From NCBI RefSeq assembly GCF_958298935.1, contig NC_084924.1, positions 8,060,001 through 8,124,000 on the forward strand: 64,000 nucleotides of DNA. Direction: 5' to 3'. The notes below the pieces were generated by a model. It did no database searches, was not told where the DNA came from, and worked only from the letters and a program-made list of their open reading frames with translations. The DNA is from Phragmites australis (lineage: Eukaryota > Streptophyta > Magnoliopsida > Poales > Poaceae). Position 1 is the stretch's first letter; each line of letters begins with the position of its first letter. The position numbers and the translations under genes were made by a program. Shown piece by piece: positions 47,519 to 58,889 of this stretch.

Positions 47519-47840
47519 GCCTATTGGGCCTCGGTTCCGGGTGCCAAAAACGGGATAAAAGCAGGAGTATCCCGCCTAAATACGGGATACCGCAAAAACG
47601 GTCGGGATAGGGCTAAAACGTTTTTGTTCCCGTTTCCCGGATATCTCATCCCGTTCCCGGGAAAATCCCGTGAAAACGAAAACGGCCAGTAAAATATAGA
47701 AAACGACACTGGGACGGGACGGGATTTTTCCGCTTCGTTTTCATCCCTACATGTTAGTCCTAATGACTATGTTGTCATTAATCATCAAAATCACAAACAT
47801 GACCTAATATGGCTATTTTTACTATACTCTCTCTAATGAC

Positions 47841-48464
47841 GAAAAATTATTTTCAACAAAAATGTAGTTAGCAAAGCGGGCCGTATGTAGATTTTTTAGT
47901 TGTTGGTTCTAAATATCAGATTATGGATGCAGTCTCATAACCAACATATATTCCAATTTTTTGCAAAGGTCCCATAGCGTTTCTCTATGCCAGCAGTATT
48001 TGCACAGAAACCATATATTCAAATTTGCGTAAATGAGAAATTTTTGAAATTATCCCTTACACTAGTTGCATAGGTGAATAGATGTTATATGAGGATTGTC
48101 TATAATTAGTAAGAGCTACCACATGTAAGACTACATATCCCCAACATATAGCAGGCAAATTACAATACTGCAATAAAAGTCTAGCAATAAACTTTATTCT
48201 TTTTATCAGTGCTTCGGTTAGTCCATTATGAGCGTGGACGTGTGGTACAGAATGTTCAACTTTAATTACCAAACCAGTGCAATAATCATTGAACGCTTTA
48301 GAAGTAAATCCTCCAGCGTTGTTCATTCTAATGGATTTCACTCGATGGTCAGGAAAATTATTCCTGATTTGTATGATCTGTGAGATCAACTTTGCAAAGA
48401 CGTGGTTGCGAGTAGGTAATAGATATACATACGACCACTTCGAGGATGCATCTATTAATACCAT
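47841..48464 (-). pseudogene. pol: copia integrase, decayed
   Basis: On the minus strand, LIDASSKWSYVYLLPTRN starts the catalytic core. The strand with DYCTGLVIKVEHSVPHVHAH carries the PHVHAHNGLTEALIKRIKF region, followed by YVVLHVVALTNYRQS. After a stop near 48057 come IYVGYETASII and YLEPTT, the usual linker to RT. It ends at the ATGAC target site of the nested LTR. Stops and the Gly-rich linker confirm a dead copy. Confidence 0.8.
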
Positions 48465-48941
48465 AAAGTACTGGAATGGGCCAGAAAGGGGTTGATTAGG
48501 ATCACAAATATCCCCTAGATCCGATTCAGGAATGCATAAATTTTATCTTGTACCTTCAAGGTAGACGATCTTATTATTAATTTACCGGTAGCACATACAC
48601 AGCATACAAAATCTTCATGATTCAAAAAATTCTTTACATTTATGCCATGACCTTATGAGTTAGTAATTATATTTCTCATCATTCTAAGATCAGGGTGACC
48701 CAATCTATCATGTCATAGGGAGAATAATTTTGAACTACAAAACACAATCTTTAAGGTAGTGAACACTTCATGTGCTGTAATGCAAATGTAGTATAAGCCA
48801 CTGCTTATGGAGAGAAGTTTTTCTAGTATTCTCAATTCACTATCATACTTAGTGATGAATAGGTTTAGGGTTTAGGGTGCTCTCTACCATCTTTTTCGCC
48901 AGTTTCTACATGGAAACCGTTAGCGCGAATATCTTCAAAAC

Positions 48942-49196
48942 TTAAGGGATTTTTTTAGATTCAGGGTACAACAATACTTCTTCAATATGCAAAGTAGTTA
49001 TCATATGTAGTATTACTGTAGCTCTTTTAGAATCTACTATGTATTTATCACTACCAGTGACAGTTATCACTTTTCTAGAGCTATTTTTGATGGGCTGAAA
49101 ATACATATTTTCTCTTAAGATAGTGTTTGTGGTTTTACTATTTATAATACACACTTCCTCCATACGGGTGCCACACATATTCTTTAAATAAAGCAT
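48942..49196 (-). pseudogene. copia protease region, active-site motif lost
   Basis: IINSKTTNTILRENMYFQ occupies the place where copia proteases have a DSG-type catalytic triad (Asp-Ser-Gly-Ala/Thr), so the active site reads NSK here. VITVTGSDKYIVDSKR follows as in the family. The region between protease and integrase (48470-48940) holds remnants without a clean frame. Confidence 0.65.
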
Positions 49197-49399
49197 TCAA
49201 TCATTCACATGTGAGGAAGTAGCAACAAGGCTAAATGCTTCATTAACTATCGAAAAAATATTGTTTGCAGCTAAGATTGCTCTTCTAGAGCTTACATTTA
49301 TTCATTCAATCCTCTTAAATTCAGCAACTAAATGAATGACTAATTACTCTAATTCTAAATCTGCGAAATATCAGGTCAATTCATCTTCAATGGCTTTCT

Positions 49400-50366
49400 T
49401 TTATGTTTCATCCTTCATGGCATCTTCTATGGTAGTGGAGGAGGTCAAAGTAGATATCTCTGCATCCTTCAATGGGAGGTCTTTTACTGCCAGTGTGGGA
49501 TGTTTCCCTTTCAACTGTTGTTGCTTTGTCCACTTCCATCCCACTGCAATGGTGAGGTGTGCTTCTGGCTGCTTTGGTGTTTGGTAGATTTGGGATCAAT
49601 GGCGCTAAACACCACACTTATAGCATGTTTGGTTCTGCTTGCCATATGGCTTGACTTCTTCCTTTGTCTTGCCATTATCATCACCAGGCTTGACCTTATC
49701 TGCCATTATTTTCCTTCTTCTCTTCCCCCGCTTCTTATTGTAGTTCTTGCGTACTTTGAAAGAGTTGTGCTTGACTTCTAGACCACTGTTCTTTCCTTGC
49801 GGCTGGGATAATAAGTTCTTGTTTGTGACTTTGTCATGAACTTTATGAAGCTACAACATGTCAATCAGTTTAGAATACTTCTTGTATTTTGATTGATGAT
49901 AATTGTGTCCAGATTCTACCGTATTATGGTGGAAAGTCAATTTTTTCCTCTTTTGTGATCTATTTCCCACAGAGACACAGAAGTGTGCAAATACGGTGCA
50001 ACGCAGAGTTGTATTCTCTGACATGCTTGTAGTCACAGAAACGGAGCCGGACCCATTTTTGCTCTTCAAGAGGCTTGATGGTGTACTTAAGATGTTCAAA
50101 ACGCTATTGCAGTGTGTCCCATATGCCTTAGCGTTGATCATTGATATGTACTCATCCTTCAAAGTGGGGGAGAGATGGTGACGGAGAAAATAAAGTTCCT
50201 GACCATTCTCATCCTCCGTGGGAACCATTGCACTACTTGTTCCATAGCTAAGAGCAGTGCAGAACTTTTTCGCCCTAAGTACAATCCAGACATCCAACGC
50301 TCAAGTGAGATAGTTACAGCCATCTGCACTGAGCTCTGCGAACTCCTTGTTCGTAATACCAGCCAT
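49400..50366 (-). pseudogene. gag: copia gag with CCHC knuckle, decayed
   Basis: On the minus strand, MAGITNKEFAELSADGC (50366 down) is the usual gag start of this copia type. FLRHHLSPTLKDEYI follows at about 50120-50180. A basic region and a broken knuckle CYKCGV then QICQTPK lie at about 49580-49640. A frameshift occurs near 50290 and stops are present. Confidence 0.7.
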
Positions 50367-50379
50367 CTACACATTTAAA

Positions 50380-50533
50380 CGACGCACGTAGTACTACTAG
50401 TAAAGTTACATCATGTTACTAAATGGGATTACTGTAACTTTTTTGACATTTTCTATGCTATTATTCAAATTTTACTAAATTTAAATGCATTACAGGCAAT
50501 ATAAATAGTAAAAATAATAATTAATAGCTTATA

Positions 50534-50567
<34 letters not shown>

Positions 50568-51746
50568 GAATTAAATACTGCATAATTGCTAAAATAAATG
50601 CAAAATTTGAATTCTGAAGGTGCTTCTATGCAAAAATAGAGGTTCTGAATAATTTTCAGAACAACTAGGGGCCTAAACTCAAAAATACAGGGACCATGCT
50701 AAATTAACGAAAAGCCTAGGGGGTAATAGTAAAATTTCAGTTTTTTTTCCTTATTTACATCGGAATTTTCCTTTATTGGGTCGGCCCGCTAACATATGGG
50801 CCAGCCCTGCCCATCTAGCCCACGTGCGCCTTCTATACAATGGGGCGGCTAGGGTTTCTAAACCCTAGCCACCACCCGACCCTTTCCTTGGTCGCCATTA
50901 GACCGGTAGCTCCTGTGCGGGAGCGGCAAGCTGCACGACCGACAAGGTGGCGATGGGCGGCGGCTTCGAGCGACAGCGAGGCAGCATGCTGGCCAGGGCA
51001 GAGGCACGTAGCAGGACAAGTGGCTGCGCATGACGGTGGCCATGACGTGTGTGGTCACGTGATGCAGTGGATGAGGCGTTGCATGATGGCGTCGTGGGGT
51101 TGCTCCGGCGGTGCCGCTTCGGGCAGCATAGAGGCACGGTCGGGTGCACGGTGGTTGGTGGCCCGGTGGTGCCACTTCGGGTGGCGGAGAAGTCCTATAG
51201 GGGTTGCAACGACATGGCGGCCTGGTGGCGCCGCTTGGAGCGGTGCATGCGCGCAGGCGGTGTAGTGACGGCCAGTGCAGGAGCGACACGACGGTGTGCC
51301 CCTAGCACCTCATGCAATGAGGTGCAAGGCAACAGGGGAGGGATCATCGTCAGTGTGGCGTCAAGCGAGCGACATGGCATGTTAGCGCGTGCAGCGAACA
51401 TCACGTGGTGGCGTCGCTTCGGGTGGCATCCTTCTCCCCCCCCCCCCCCTTTTGATATGTGGCGGTGGCCATCGAGCCAGCGCGTACTATGGAAGGGGCT
51501 GCGGGCCCCACCAGTACTGCTTTATCGATGCAATGTCGAGTCCATTGCGACTCAAGAGATCAGATGTTATTGTTCATGCATACGCTGCTGTGTATGCAAT
51601 TCCAAATCTATTTTGATGCAAAAATAGTATTAGTGAGAATACGTACCGAATTGATCGTACCTTTCAATCCTTGCGAAATGAGATGATCTGATTCCCTAGC
51701 TTGATCTCTGGCATAGCTTCGTGTTGATAACGTGTCAAGAAATCAC
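50380..51746. other. Long leader between copia 5' LTR and gag; promoter-like segment at 50770-50880
   Basis: The 1.37-kb interval has no copia domain. On + it contains GGGCCAGCCC/GCCCACGTGCG motifs, TATACAAT and AAACCCTAGCC, which look like a plant gene promoter and 5' UTR. GC-rich open frames to about 51640 with a poly-C run (51438-51448) follow. Origin unknown; it may be captured host DNA or an inserted fragment. Confidence 0.4.
50535..50567. repeat. (AAT)n microsatellite
   Basis: About eleven ATA/AAT units. Confidence 0.9.
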
Positions 51747-51963
51747 TGCTACCGGGTATAGTCTAGGGATCCCTTGAGAGAACAATTGCAAAAGGAGATA
51801 CAATATAAGGGAAAATCTTTTTATTCTTTATTCATCTGTGTTTTTATAATGAGAGGTGATGCCCCGTATATATAGTGCCAAAAACTCCTAAGAGATATAA
51901 TCGAATCTTTCTAAGAGATCGAGATGGGCTTATAATCAATTGCAAACTCCAGGTTTCCTAACA
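51747..51963 (-). repeat. 5' LTR of the copia element
   Basis: It reads TGTTAGGAAACCTGGAG on the minus strand from 51963 and aligns along its length with 38579-38788, with substitutions and small indels. This suggests an old insertion. Confidence 0.8.
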
Positions 51964-53000
51964 AATTGATACTAGTACTTCCAATTCCTAACATATGATA
52001 AATTCAATCTCCCGAGTCTTTCCCCTCTACTACAATAGAGAGGAGGCGACTCATTCCCTCAAGAGCTTGTCGGTGATTCCTGCCGGCCCCCTCGCCTCCG
52101 ATGGTCTCGGCGGCAGTGCCAGCGTCGTGAGGGGAGGGGGACCCTGAATTTCATCATGCTATTTGTATATAGGTAGCTAGGTGTAGTTCTACTACCTATT
52201 TGTCTTGTTTTTGAGCAGATTTTGCTTCCTCTCGAGCTCCTTCGACGTGGTTGTCGGTAGCGACATGTCCTTCGGTGCTCGGGTAAGGACTAGGTTGGTC
52301 CTTTTTGCGATAGAGAGGCAGGTCTTGTTTTCCCTTTTGGGGCATGTTCAGTCCAAATCATTGGAGTCTTCTACCCATGGTTGGGATTTGCTTTCTAGGC
52401 TATCGAGTTTCTTGGCGGCACTAGTGTTTTGGTCTGTCATGGCAGCGAAGATGGTGGCTGATACTTCTTCACCCGGATTTTCACATGCCAAAGCTACTCA
52501 GCCAGTTGGTTGTCTAGTTGTATGCTTCTATTGTGGTTGTTTAACAAAGTTTGCGTCTTCGGTGTGTCATGGCAATACCACTACCTCTCCTCGTCATCAG
52601 ATGTTCCGGCAAGCGATAAACCGAGGGAGGTCGACAAGGAAGATGGTGTGTCCTCTGTTTGTAATTTCTATCTTTGTTGAGGACCTTTATGTATTTTCCA
52701 GGGTGTATTGTTCTGTGCTTCAATGAATATTCATCCACCCTTTGAAAAAAAGACGACAACGACGGATGGAATAATTGTGAGAGAAAAAAAGACAATGACC
52801 CCTATGGCGTGGACGAGCGGGGACTATGACATCACCTGACACGTCCTGGCGGGGAGAACAGCCACCATTGTATGCGTAAGTGGCTTTACACTATTTGCCA
52901 CTCTGCTCTACAATTATCAACTCAGATAATTCTATATTTTATTAACATAAATAATATTATGATTAAATGGTTTTTTTACAAATCATTAATTTATTCGCAT
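51964..53000. other. Intergenic; possible retroposed 3' end at 52150-52755
   Basis: An open frame 52205-52726 on + has no recognisable domain. The stretch ends TATTCATCCACCCTTTGAAAAAAA, an A-tail-like end as seen in LINE/SINE copies. No target duplication was found, so this is a weak call. Confidence 0.3.
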
Positions 53001-54394
53001 TGACTAGAAGATACCCTAGCTACATGTAGCAGACGGTGCGCATGGCATAATATACCTATCACCTACCATCGACGAGTCTCCCCTCGCGCGCGCGTGATCC
53101 ATCGTGAGGGATCTCCGAACCGATTGCAAATTACTAACTGGATCTTAGCTCGGAAAAGCATGCCTTCGTTTGGACAGGTGAGTAGGTGGCTGATCGACAC
53201 AAGAGTTAATTCCCTATTCTGGAATGCGGGGCGCCAGCGACAGGCTCGACCAGCAGATATGGCAGCACTGCCTGCGTACAAGAGGACCACTCGCGGTCCA
53301 TGCGGCTATGCTTCATCGTGATCCGATTCGGTGTGGCTACTAGCCGTTAATAATTGCTTACTTGATACTCCCTGTATACGACTGTGAGTAGATGGAAACA
53401 GTTAAACGTTCTTACCCGAGTAACTTGCTGGCAGACAAATCTGAAATCTCATGTACCAGCGTTAGCGGCTCGCAGGCAGTTCACGGACATTCTTTTCGGT
53501 CGACGGAAAGTCGCCTGTGTGCGCGGCTACGCCTATGCGCTGACAACCAGGTGAATCTCCCGTGCTCCCGTCCCGTCTCACGGCGACCCGATCTACCGCT
53601 CCGCGCGAGTGGCTAGCCGCGGGACCGGGGCCCGAAAAGCGCGGCGGCCATGGGAGCAAAAGCGGTGATCCCGGCGGAACCCACGGGCAGAAAAAAAGTG
53701 GCAGCGACGTAACGTGAGCGCGTGATGCCAAGCCGCGAGCAGACCACGGGAGATCTAGCAGGCGGCGCCGGGCCGATGAAGAAGACGACGACGACTGACC
53801 GCGCGCGCGTGCCACGACGACACGGAGTCGACCGAACTGGCGCCGGCCCGCGCCCGAGCCGCGTCGACCCCCACGCGGGCGCTGAGGCCTGAGGCAGGTA
53901 GCGACGACGACGTATGGAACCATCAAGATGCAGCGACAGCCGCCTCACCGGCCGCTTGGCGCCACAGCAACAGTCCTCATCTGCTGGTAAGAACAAAAGC
54001 TGCATCTGCTTGCATGTGCGCGCTGCGGCTGCATTTGATCGATGCCACCTTCTGTCGCTCCTCCGCGTGCATTAATCATTCAACATGGTCCAGCACTCAT
54101 CTACTACATGCTGCATGTGCCATGTCCGAGACCGGCATGGCCAGCCTTGCCCAAGCCAACGTACGATGTACTTACTAGCAGTAGCATCTCGTACTTCTGT
54201 ACAAAGAAACACCAGTACGTACGACTTACACCTGCAAACGTACTACATAGGTAGGAATGGAAATTTTCACATGTATACGCCCACCGAAAATCCTGATTCA
54301 CGAGTGTTCGTGAGACTAACTCGCGCACCATACGCAACCCACGTAACAACCAAGTTACAGCTATAATTTTTTCTTAAAAAAAATTTCTCGGTAA
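53001..54394. other. GC-rich intergenic DNA, no supported gene
   Basis: Several GC-rich open frames overlap on both strands at 53390-54010, typical of random GC-rich sequence. No domain recognised. Confidence 0.4.
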
Positions 54395-54760
54395 CTTTTA
54401 TCTTAAAATTGTTGAGCCAAAAAAGTTTTTAAGAAAACTTTTTTTAAAAGGGAAGTTACGGAGAAAAAAACTTTCCAAAAAAAATAAGTTTTAGGTTATT
54501 GCGGGAGGCTGCCCTCCTGGCAGGCGCGGATTAGCACAAAACATTTCCGCGCATGACCACAGTCAACATGTGAACTAGTGTAGCATGGACCCATGCAATT
54601 TTTTCCGACAACTTTTCCTCAACTTCTAAGCAAACTTTTTTAGTCAACTTTTCCTCAAAAAATTTTTAGCCAAACTTTTCTTATACAATTTTTTTCACAA
54701 AACTTTTTGAGCAAAAATTTCTCATGCAAACTTTTTTAAAAACAGAAAGATGTGGGAGAA
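54395..54760. repeat. Degenerate AACTTTT-rich repeat
   Basis: CAACTTTTCCTCAA, AAACTTTTTT and AAAAAGTTTTT motifs recur with A/T homopolymer runs. Some are mutually complementary and could fold. Confidence 0.5.
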
Positions 54761-56730
54761 AAAAATTACCAAAAAGGGAAGAGCATAGGGGTGTCGAGAC
54801 ATTTGCGAGCTGGCATCATGGTGCGTGCGCGGTAATTAGCAGTGTTTGTATGCGCATATATGATTTATTATGGTTATTTATTTCTATTAAGATTTATGTT
54901 AGATATAAGTAAAAAATCAAAAATATATAATAAAAAATATGGATATAAATAAACTGCTAAGATAAACCATGTTCTTCGCGGTTTTGCATTTAGCTACCTA
55001 CTTAGACCACGTCTCCGGTTGTGCTCGCCTAGGTGGCGCTTCTCGATTGGCCGGGCTCGGCGGTTGGAGCGCAGAGGAAGGGAATCCCCAACCAACGATC
55101 GCCGGATGGATTCGCGATTGCGAAGCCAGGATTCACGATCGCCACGAGAGTTTTTTTTAAACGGCCGGCGAAATTTGCAAACAAGACCCGCGCCGCGTGC
55201 GCTAAAATACGGCAGCCGAGGTGGCGCGCGGCCATACACTCAGTCGGGGCACCGAGGATATGGATAGGGGGTGTTCAGCCGCCCAGGCTGGCCGCTGCGT
55301 CGAGCCGTCGACGTCCATCGATCGACGGGCCAGCCATTTGCAGAGGAGAAATCGAATCTGGTGTTCCCTCTCTTCGTGATGATTGAAAGTGAGATACGTA
55401 CGGACTACGATATCCGATCGAATATCCGGAACAGCAATAACAATATATTTCTATCGATTTAGAAACTCTCTTTTATTTGTGAATATCTCGAGTCATACTG
55501 TTGGGCGATGTTGCTGAGGGAACTGATATCGTGCACTCTGTAGTCATTTTTTATTTTACACTGTATTTCTAGTAGGAAGTCAGATTTTTTTAATAATAGT
55601 ATTTTATTAAAAATTGTAAAAATAATAGACGATTTTGTAAAATTGTAAGAGTACCATATTATCGCTAGTTGGTGACTATGAACCTGTCGGCGATATATAC
55701 TAATCGGCAACTGGCCTGAAGATATGTGGGCCATAACAATAAATACGGTGGTAGTTACAACAGGCTCCTTGTCGCCATATGGTATGGCGAAAAGATGCTT
55801 TTAAGGTCTATGGTGCGCGGACCATGCGGCTACACGCCGCACCGCACTGCCCTCACCCTTGCTCAGGCACCGCATCGTCCCGTCCACACGCCCACTCACC
55901 GCCCCTGCGACACGCTTCACAAGTGACCCGCGTAGCTGCGCATGGCTGTTGCGCCACCACTCAATCGGGGAAGGAAGTAGCTAGAGTAGGAGGAGAGAAG
56001 GAGGAGGAGGAATAAAAAAGAAGGAACGAGAGGTAAATTTTTTTGTTATTTATATTTGCAGAAATTTTAGAAACTAGTTAGAAATAGTCTAGAAATTTAG
56101 AGTATATTAGAAATTTAAGAAATTAGTTTAGAAAAATTTATAAAATTGAGAGTAGTTTAGAAATTTTAGAAATTAGTATAGTTGTAGTTAAATATGTAGC
56201 GTGATTTATGAAATATTTTAGACATTTGTGCGTTAGTTTCGAATGAACGTGATAAATTTTAGCAATTATAGTACCAACAAATATTTGAATTGAAGTGTGG
56301 TGCAGGTGAAGTGTTGCATGATTTAGGAATAATTTTCTAAAAAATATTAGCAATAATTCTTGGAATGTCAGCATGATGTTGGTAGAAGTGTAGCGTGATT
56401 TAGATATAAATTGTTAAAAAATATTAGCAATAATATTTGGAATATAAGCATGGTGTATGAATAATTAAATGTTAGGATGTCCAGGAATTAACAGACAACA
56501 ATATGATTTTAGAATAATTAAATGTCGATTTATGAATTATTTTAACAATATTAGTAGCAATAAAGTTTAGAATGTTAAGGATTTAATAGACAATAATATG
56601 ATTTGGCATCAAGATGTAAGTAAGAGTGGTTTTTAGTGTATATTATGGTGAAGTGTATGTTCAACAATATGATAGTGGGGTAGATTTAAGTAATTTCTAG
56701 GGTTTAACTGTTACTCTGTATAACCTAGGT
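54761..56730. other. Intergenic; AT-rich minisatellite-like stretch 56040-56600
   Basis: No gene supported. From 56040 diverged units of TTTAGAAATTAG and GTAGCGTGATTTA recur. A GC-rich patch at 55010-55350 and another at 55810-55930 have open frames without recognisable domains. Confidence 0.4.
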
Positions 56731-56739
56731 GAAAAGCAA

Positions 56740-58880
56740 TACGCTAAAACAGCATATTAGTGATGGTTACCGCATCTGTCACTCTTATTGCATTATTAAT
56801 GATAAAACATTAGTGACGGGTAAATGACAATCACCAGTGATGGGTCATAATTGAGACCCGTCACTAAAATACGTCTCCTATAGCTTGAGCAGGCCTATTA
56901 CCCATCACTACGACCGTCATTAGTGACGGGTGTATATACCACCCATCACTAATTATTAATCTCTAGTGATGGGTAGCTTTCCAATTAGTATCTGGGACTC
57001 AATCATTGGTAACGGGTGTTAACCACAAACCGTCACTACTGTCCGAGTCATCAGTGACGGATTGTTACCACCTGTCACTAGTTACTGAGTTATTAGTGAT
57101 GGGTAGATTTTTAACCTATCTTTGAGACTCTGTCATTAGTGACGGGTGCTAACAACAACCCATCACTGGTGATCATGTCATTAGTAACGGGTGTATTTCT
57201 GGAACCACTGACGGGTAGCTACAACCCGTCACTAATGACCGAGTCATCAACGATGGGATGTTATGAGTCATCAGTGACGGGTACCTTTCCAACCCGTCTC
57301 TAATGACTGAGTTTCAGAGACGGGTTGGAAAGCTACCTGTCATTGGGATTCGATCATCAGTGATGGGTGAATTTACCACCCGTCACTAATATTCTCATCC
57401 CCCGAAGGGATTTACTTATTTTCTGGCTGCATGCTAAAGCAATTTCAAAATTTAGCAGTTGTCTTCTCCTACAAATAAGACACATACAGATACATTCATA
57501 TCATAATCACCATTCATTTCAAGATATACACCCACATTGTAGGAACCCAGTCATGAGATATGCAACCACAAATCACATAATCAAAAGTTCTCGATACGTA
57601 CAACGACGCAAGTCCACATCAAGATAGTTACAAATTACATAAGTCGAAAGTGCAATCACAAATTACAATAGAACTCACCTTTCGAAGAGATGACTTTGGT
57701 CATTAAGAACGAGGCGATCCGTGCTTGAATGTTAGAGAGTGCAGACTCCTCGATGTTGCCGTCCGGTAAGCTGAATTCCTGTTGAATGAAAGTAGTTATA
57801 GAAAAAGTATGCAATTAGCGTGAGCAAAATTATTTTATCATTGAATATTTGTAATGAATAAAAGTAGCTATGAAAAGACTATACAATTACCTTACATCTG
57901 GGGATTTCATATCCTCTGCTGCCGTGAATAGCAGCATGTGACGCACAATGTAGAATCCATAGGAGTTGCCCGATGATTGTTTGTGGCATTGGAGAGGGAA
58001 AAAACCGTCAGTTTTAAAGACATGCAAGGTGCATGTGTAATAACCATCCTAGTCGAGCTTTGCAGTCATATGTATGGTAAATAGTTATCTTCTTTCATCA
58101 TTTACGACTGCAAAATATGCTTGAGGATCACCCGATTATAAAAATCAAGAAACAAAGTAGTTCATATACATTGAACATGAACATACGCGTAAGTGCCATA
58201 AGTACAGAAGCAAAATCACCTCCCATCAAGCAAGATAATGAACTGAACAGCATATGAATGATTGAATAAAATTGCTCTCAGATAAATATAACAATTGGCC
58301 CCAGGACTATGATATCCTGCTCACTAATTGTCCATTTGACACATCACAAGCTAGGCTAGAAGCTAAGATCACAACTAGATGTAAAATTGAAAAAAAAAAT
58401 TGTTCTTCGAAATTGAGCTTTCTTCCTGAACAATACTGTTGGACATAAAAGCTGATAGGGAGAGGATTACTCTTTGAGAAACAAACACTAACCGAGTAGC
58501 AAAATATCAGAGCAGTACCAAAGGTTTTCCTGCTCTTCCAAAATTCAATCAAAACAAGATTAATTGAATCAACAAATACAACAGCTCCTAGTCTAAGAAT
58601 CAAGCCTAACTGGCAATGTACAGACTACCAACAATAAGCACATGGACTGAACAATGGAATGCACCACTACTATTAGGGCAATCTGTGTCGATCCAACAAC
58701 AGAGAATAAACAGATTTAACACCTATTGCACTTAGGCATCTAGCCCAACCTCAGTGTTCCATTTGATCATCACAGAGCATATCACCTGCAACACAAAGCA
58801 TCTCACCTCCAACACAGCACCTCCACCAACACAGCACCACCACCAATCGATTTCCTGAGCACCAAATTTGAAATCGGGAC
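56740..58880. mobile_element. CACTA-type (En/Spm) transposon end fragment
   Basis: A 640-bp array (56760-57390) of AGTGACGGGT/ACCCGTCACT units in both orientations is typical of grass CACTA subterminal regions. AT-rich sequence without a transposase follows to about 58880, where gypsy integrase begins abruptly. A clean CACTA terminus was not found; TTAGTGATGG at about 56758 may be near it. Confidence 0.6.
56760..57390. repeat. Subterminal repeat array, AGTGACGGGT in direct and inverted orientation
   Basis: About twenty-five degenerate copies of ATTAGTGACGGGT or ACCCGTCACTAAT, many paired as short palindromes around 10-20 nt loops. In CACTA elements such repeats are transposase-binding sites. 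Confidence 0.8.
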
Positions 58881-58889
58881 CAAGGTTTG

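Larger units (their letters stand above)
42889..47749 (-). mobile_element. hAT transposon, 4861 bp, nearly complete
   Basis: The terminal inverted repeats are TAGGGATGAAAATGAA on the left and its imperfect complement TTCGTTTTCATCCCTA on the right. The perfect 8-bp target duplication CATGTTAG lies at 42881-42888 and 47750-47757. GC-rich CGGGA/CCCGT subterminal motifs occur at both ends. A four-exon transposase gene occupies the minus strand. It interrupts the solo LTR, so it is the youngest of the three nested insertions. Confidence 0.93.
41365..47835 (-). mobile_element. Solo LTR (about 1.6 kb net) inserted in copia pol, itself split by a hAT element
   Basis: ATGAC flanks it on both sides (41360-41364 and 47836-47840), a 5-bp target duplication typical of LTR elements. 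The content is LTR-like: minus-strand GTGATTTTGATGATTAATGA at the start and multiple CTCCGGTG/TCCGGTGAG motifs shared in type with the LTR at 20281. No internal coding region remains, which suggests a solo LTR. The expected TG...CA ends are not conserved (TAGAGAG...AGAAT on -), so boundaries rest on the target duplication. Confidence 0.65.
38579..51963 (-). mobile_element. Ty1/copia retrotransposon, minus strand, carrying nested insertions
   Basis: Two similar LTRs (38579-38788 and 51747-51963) bracket gag, protease, integrase, RT and RNase H in copia order on the minus strand. The pol frame is split by a 6.5-kb insertion at 41365-47835. Removing that insertion joins the end of integrase (FVENNFSSLE) to the linker region (EKKALNEKC). 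Flanking target duplications of the copia element itself could not be fixed. Confidence 0.87.

Noticed and set aside
50858..51289. 143-aa minus-strand ORF as part of copia gag
   Set aside because: It lies upstream of the recognisable gag start at 50366 and has no gag motif. It reads as a GC-rich antisense frame.
52205..52726. 173-aa + ORF with hydrophobic stretches as a membrane protein gene
   Set aside because: No family resemblance, and it sits in a segment ending with an A-tail-like end, so more likely part of a retroposed copy.
53462..54005. Overlapping GC-rich minus-strand ORFs (130-154 aa)
   Set aside because: Arg/Pro/Ala-rich composition typical of random GC-rich DNA; no domain, signal peptide or promoter evidence.
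56760..57390. Regularly spaced repeats as a CRISPR array
   Set aside because: Repeat units are short, degenerate and in both orientations with variable spacing. They match CACTA subterminal repeats in a plant genome.
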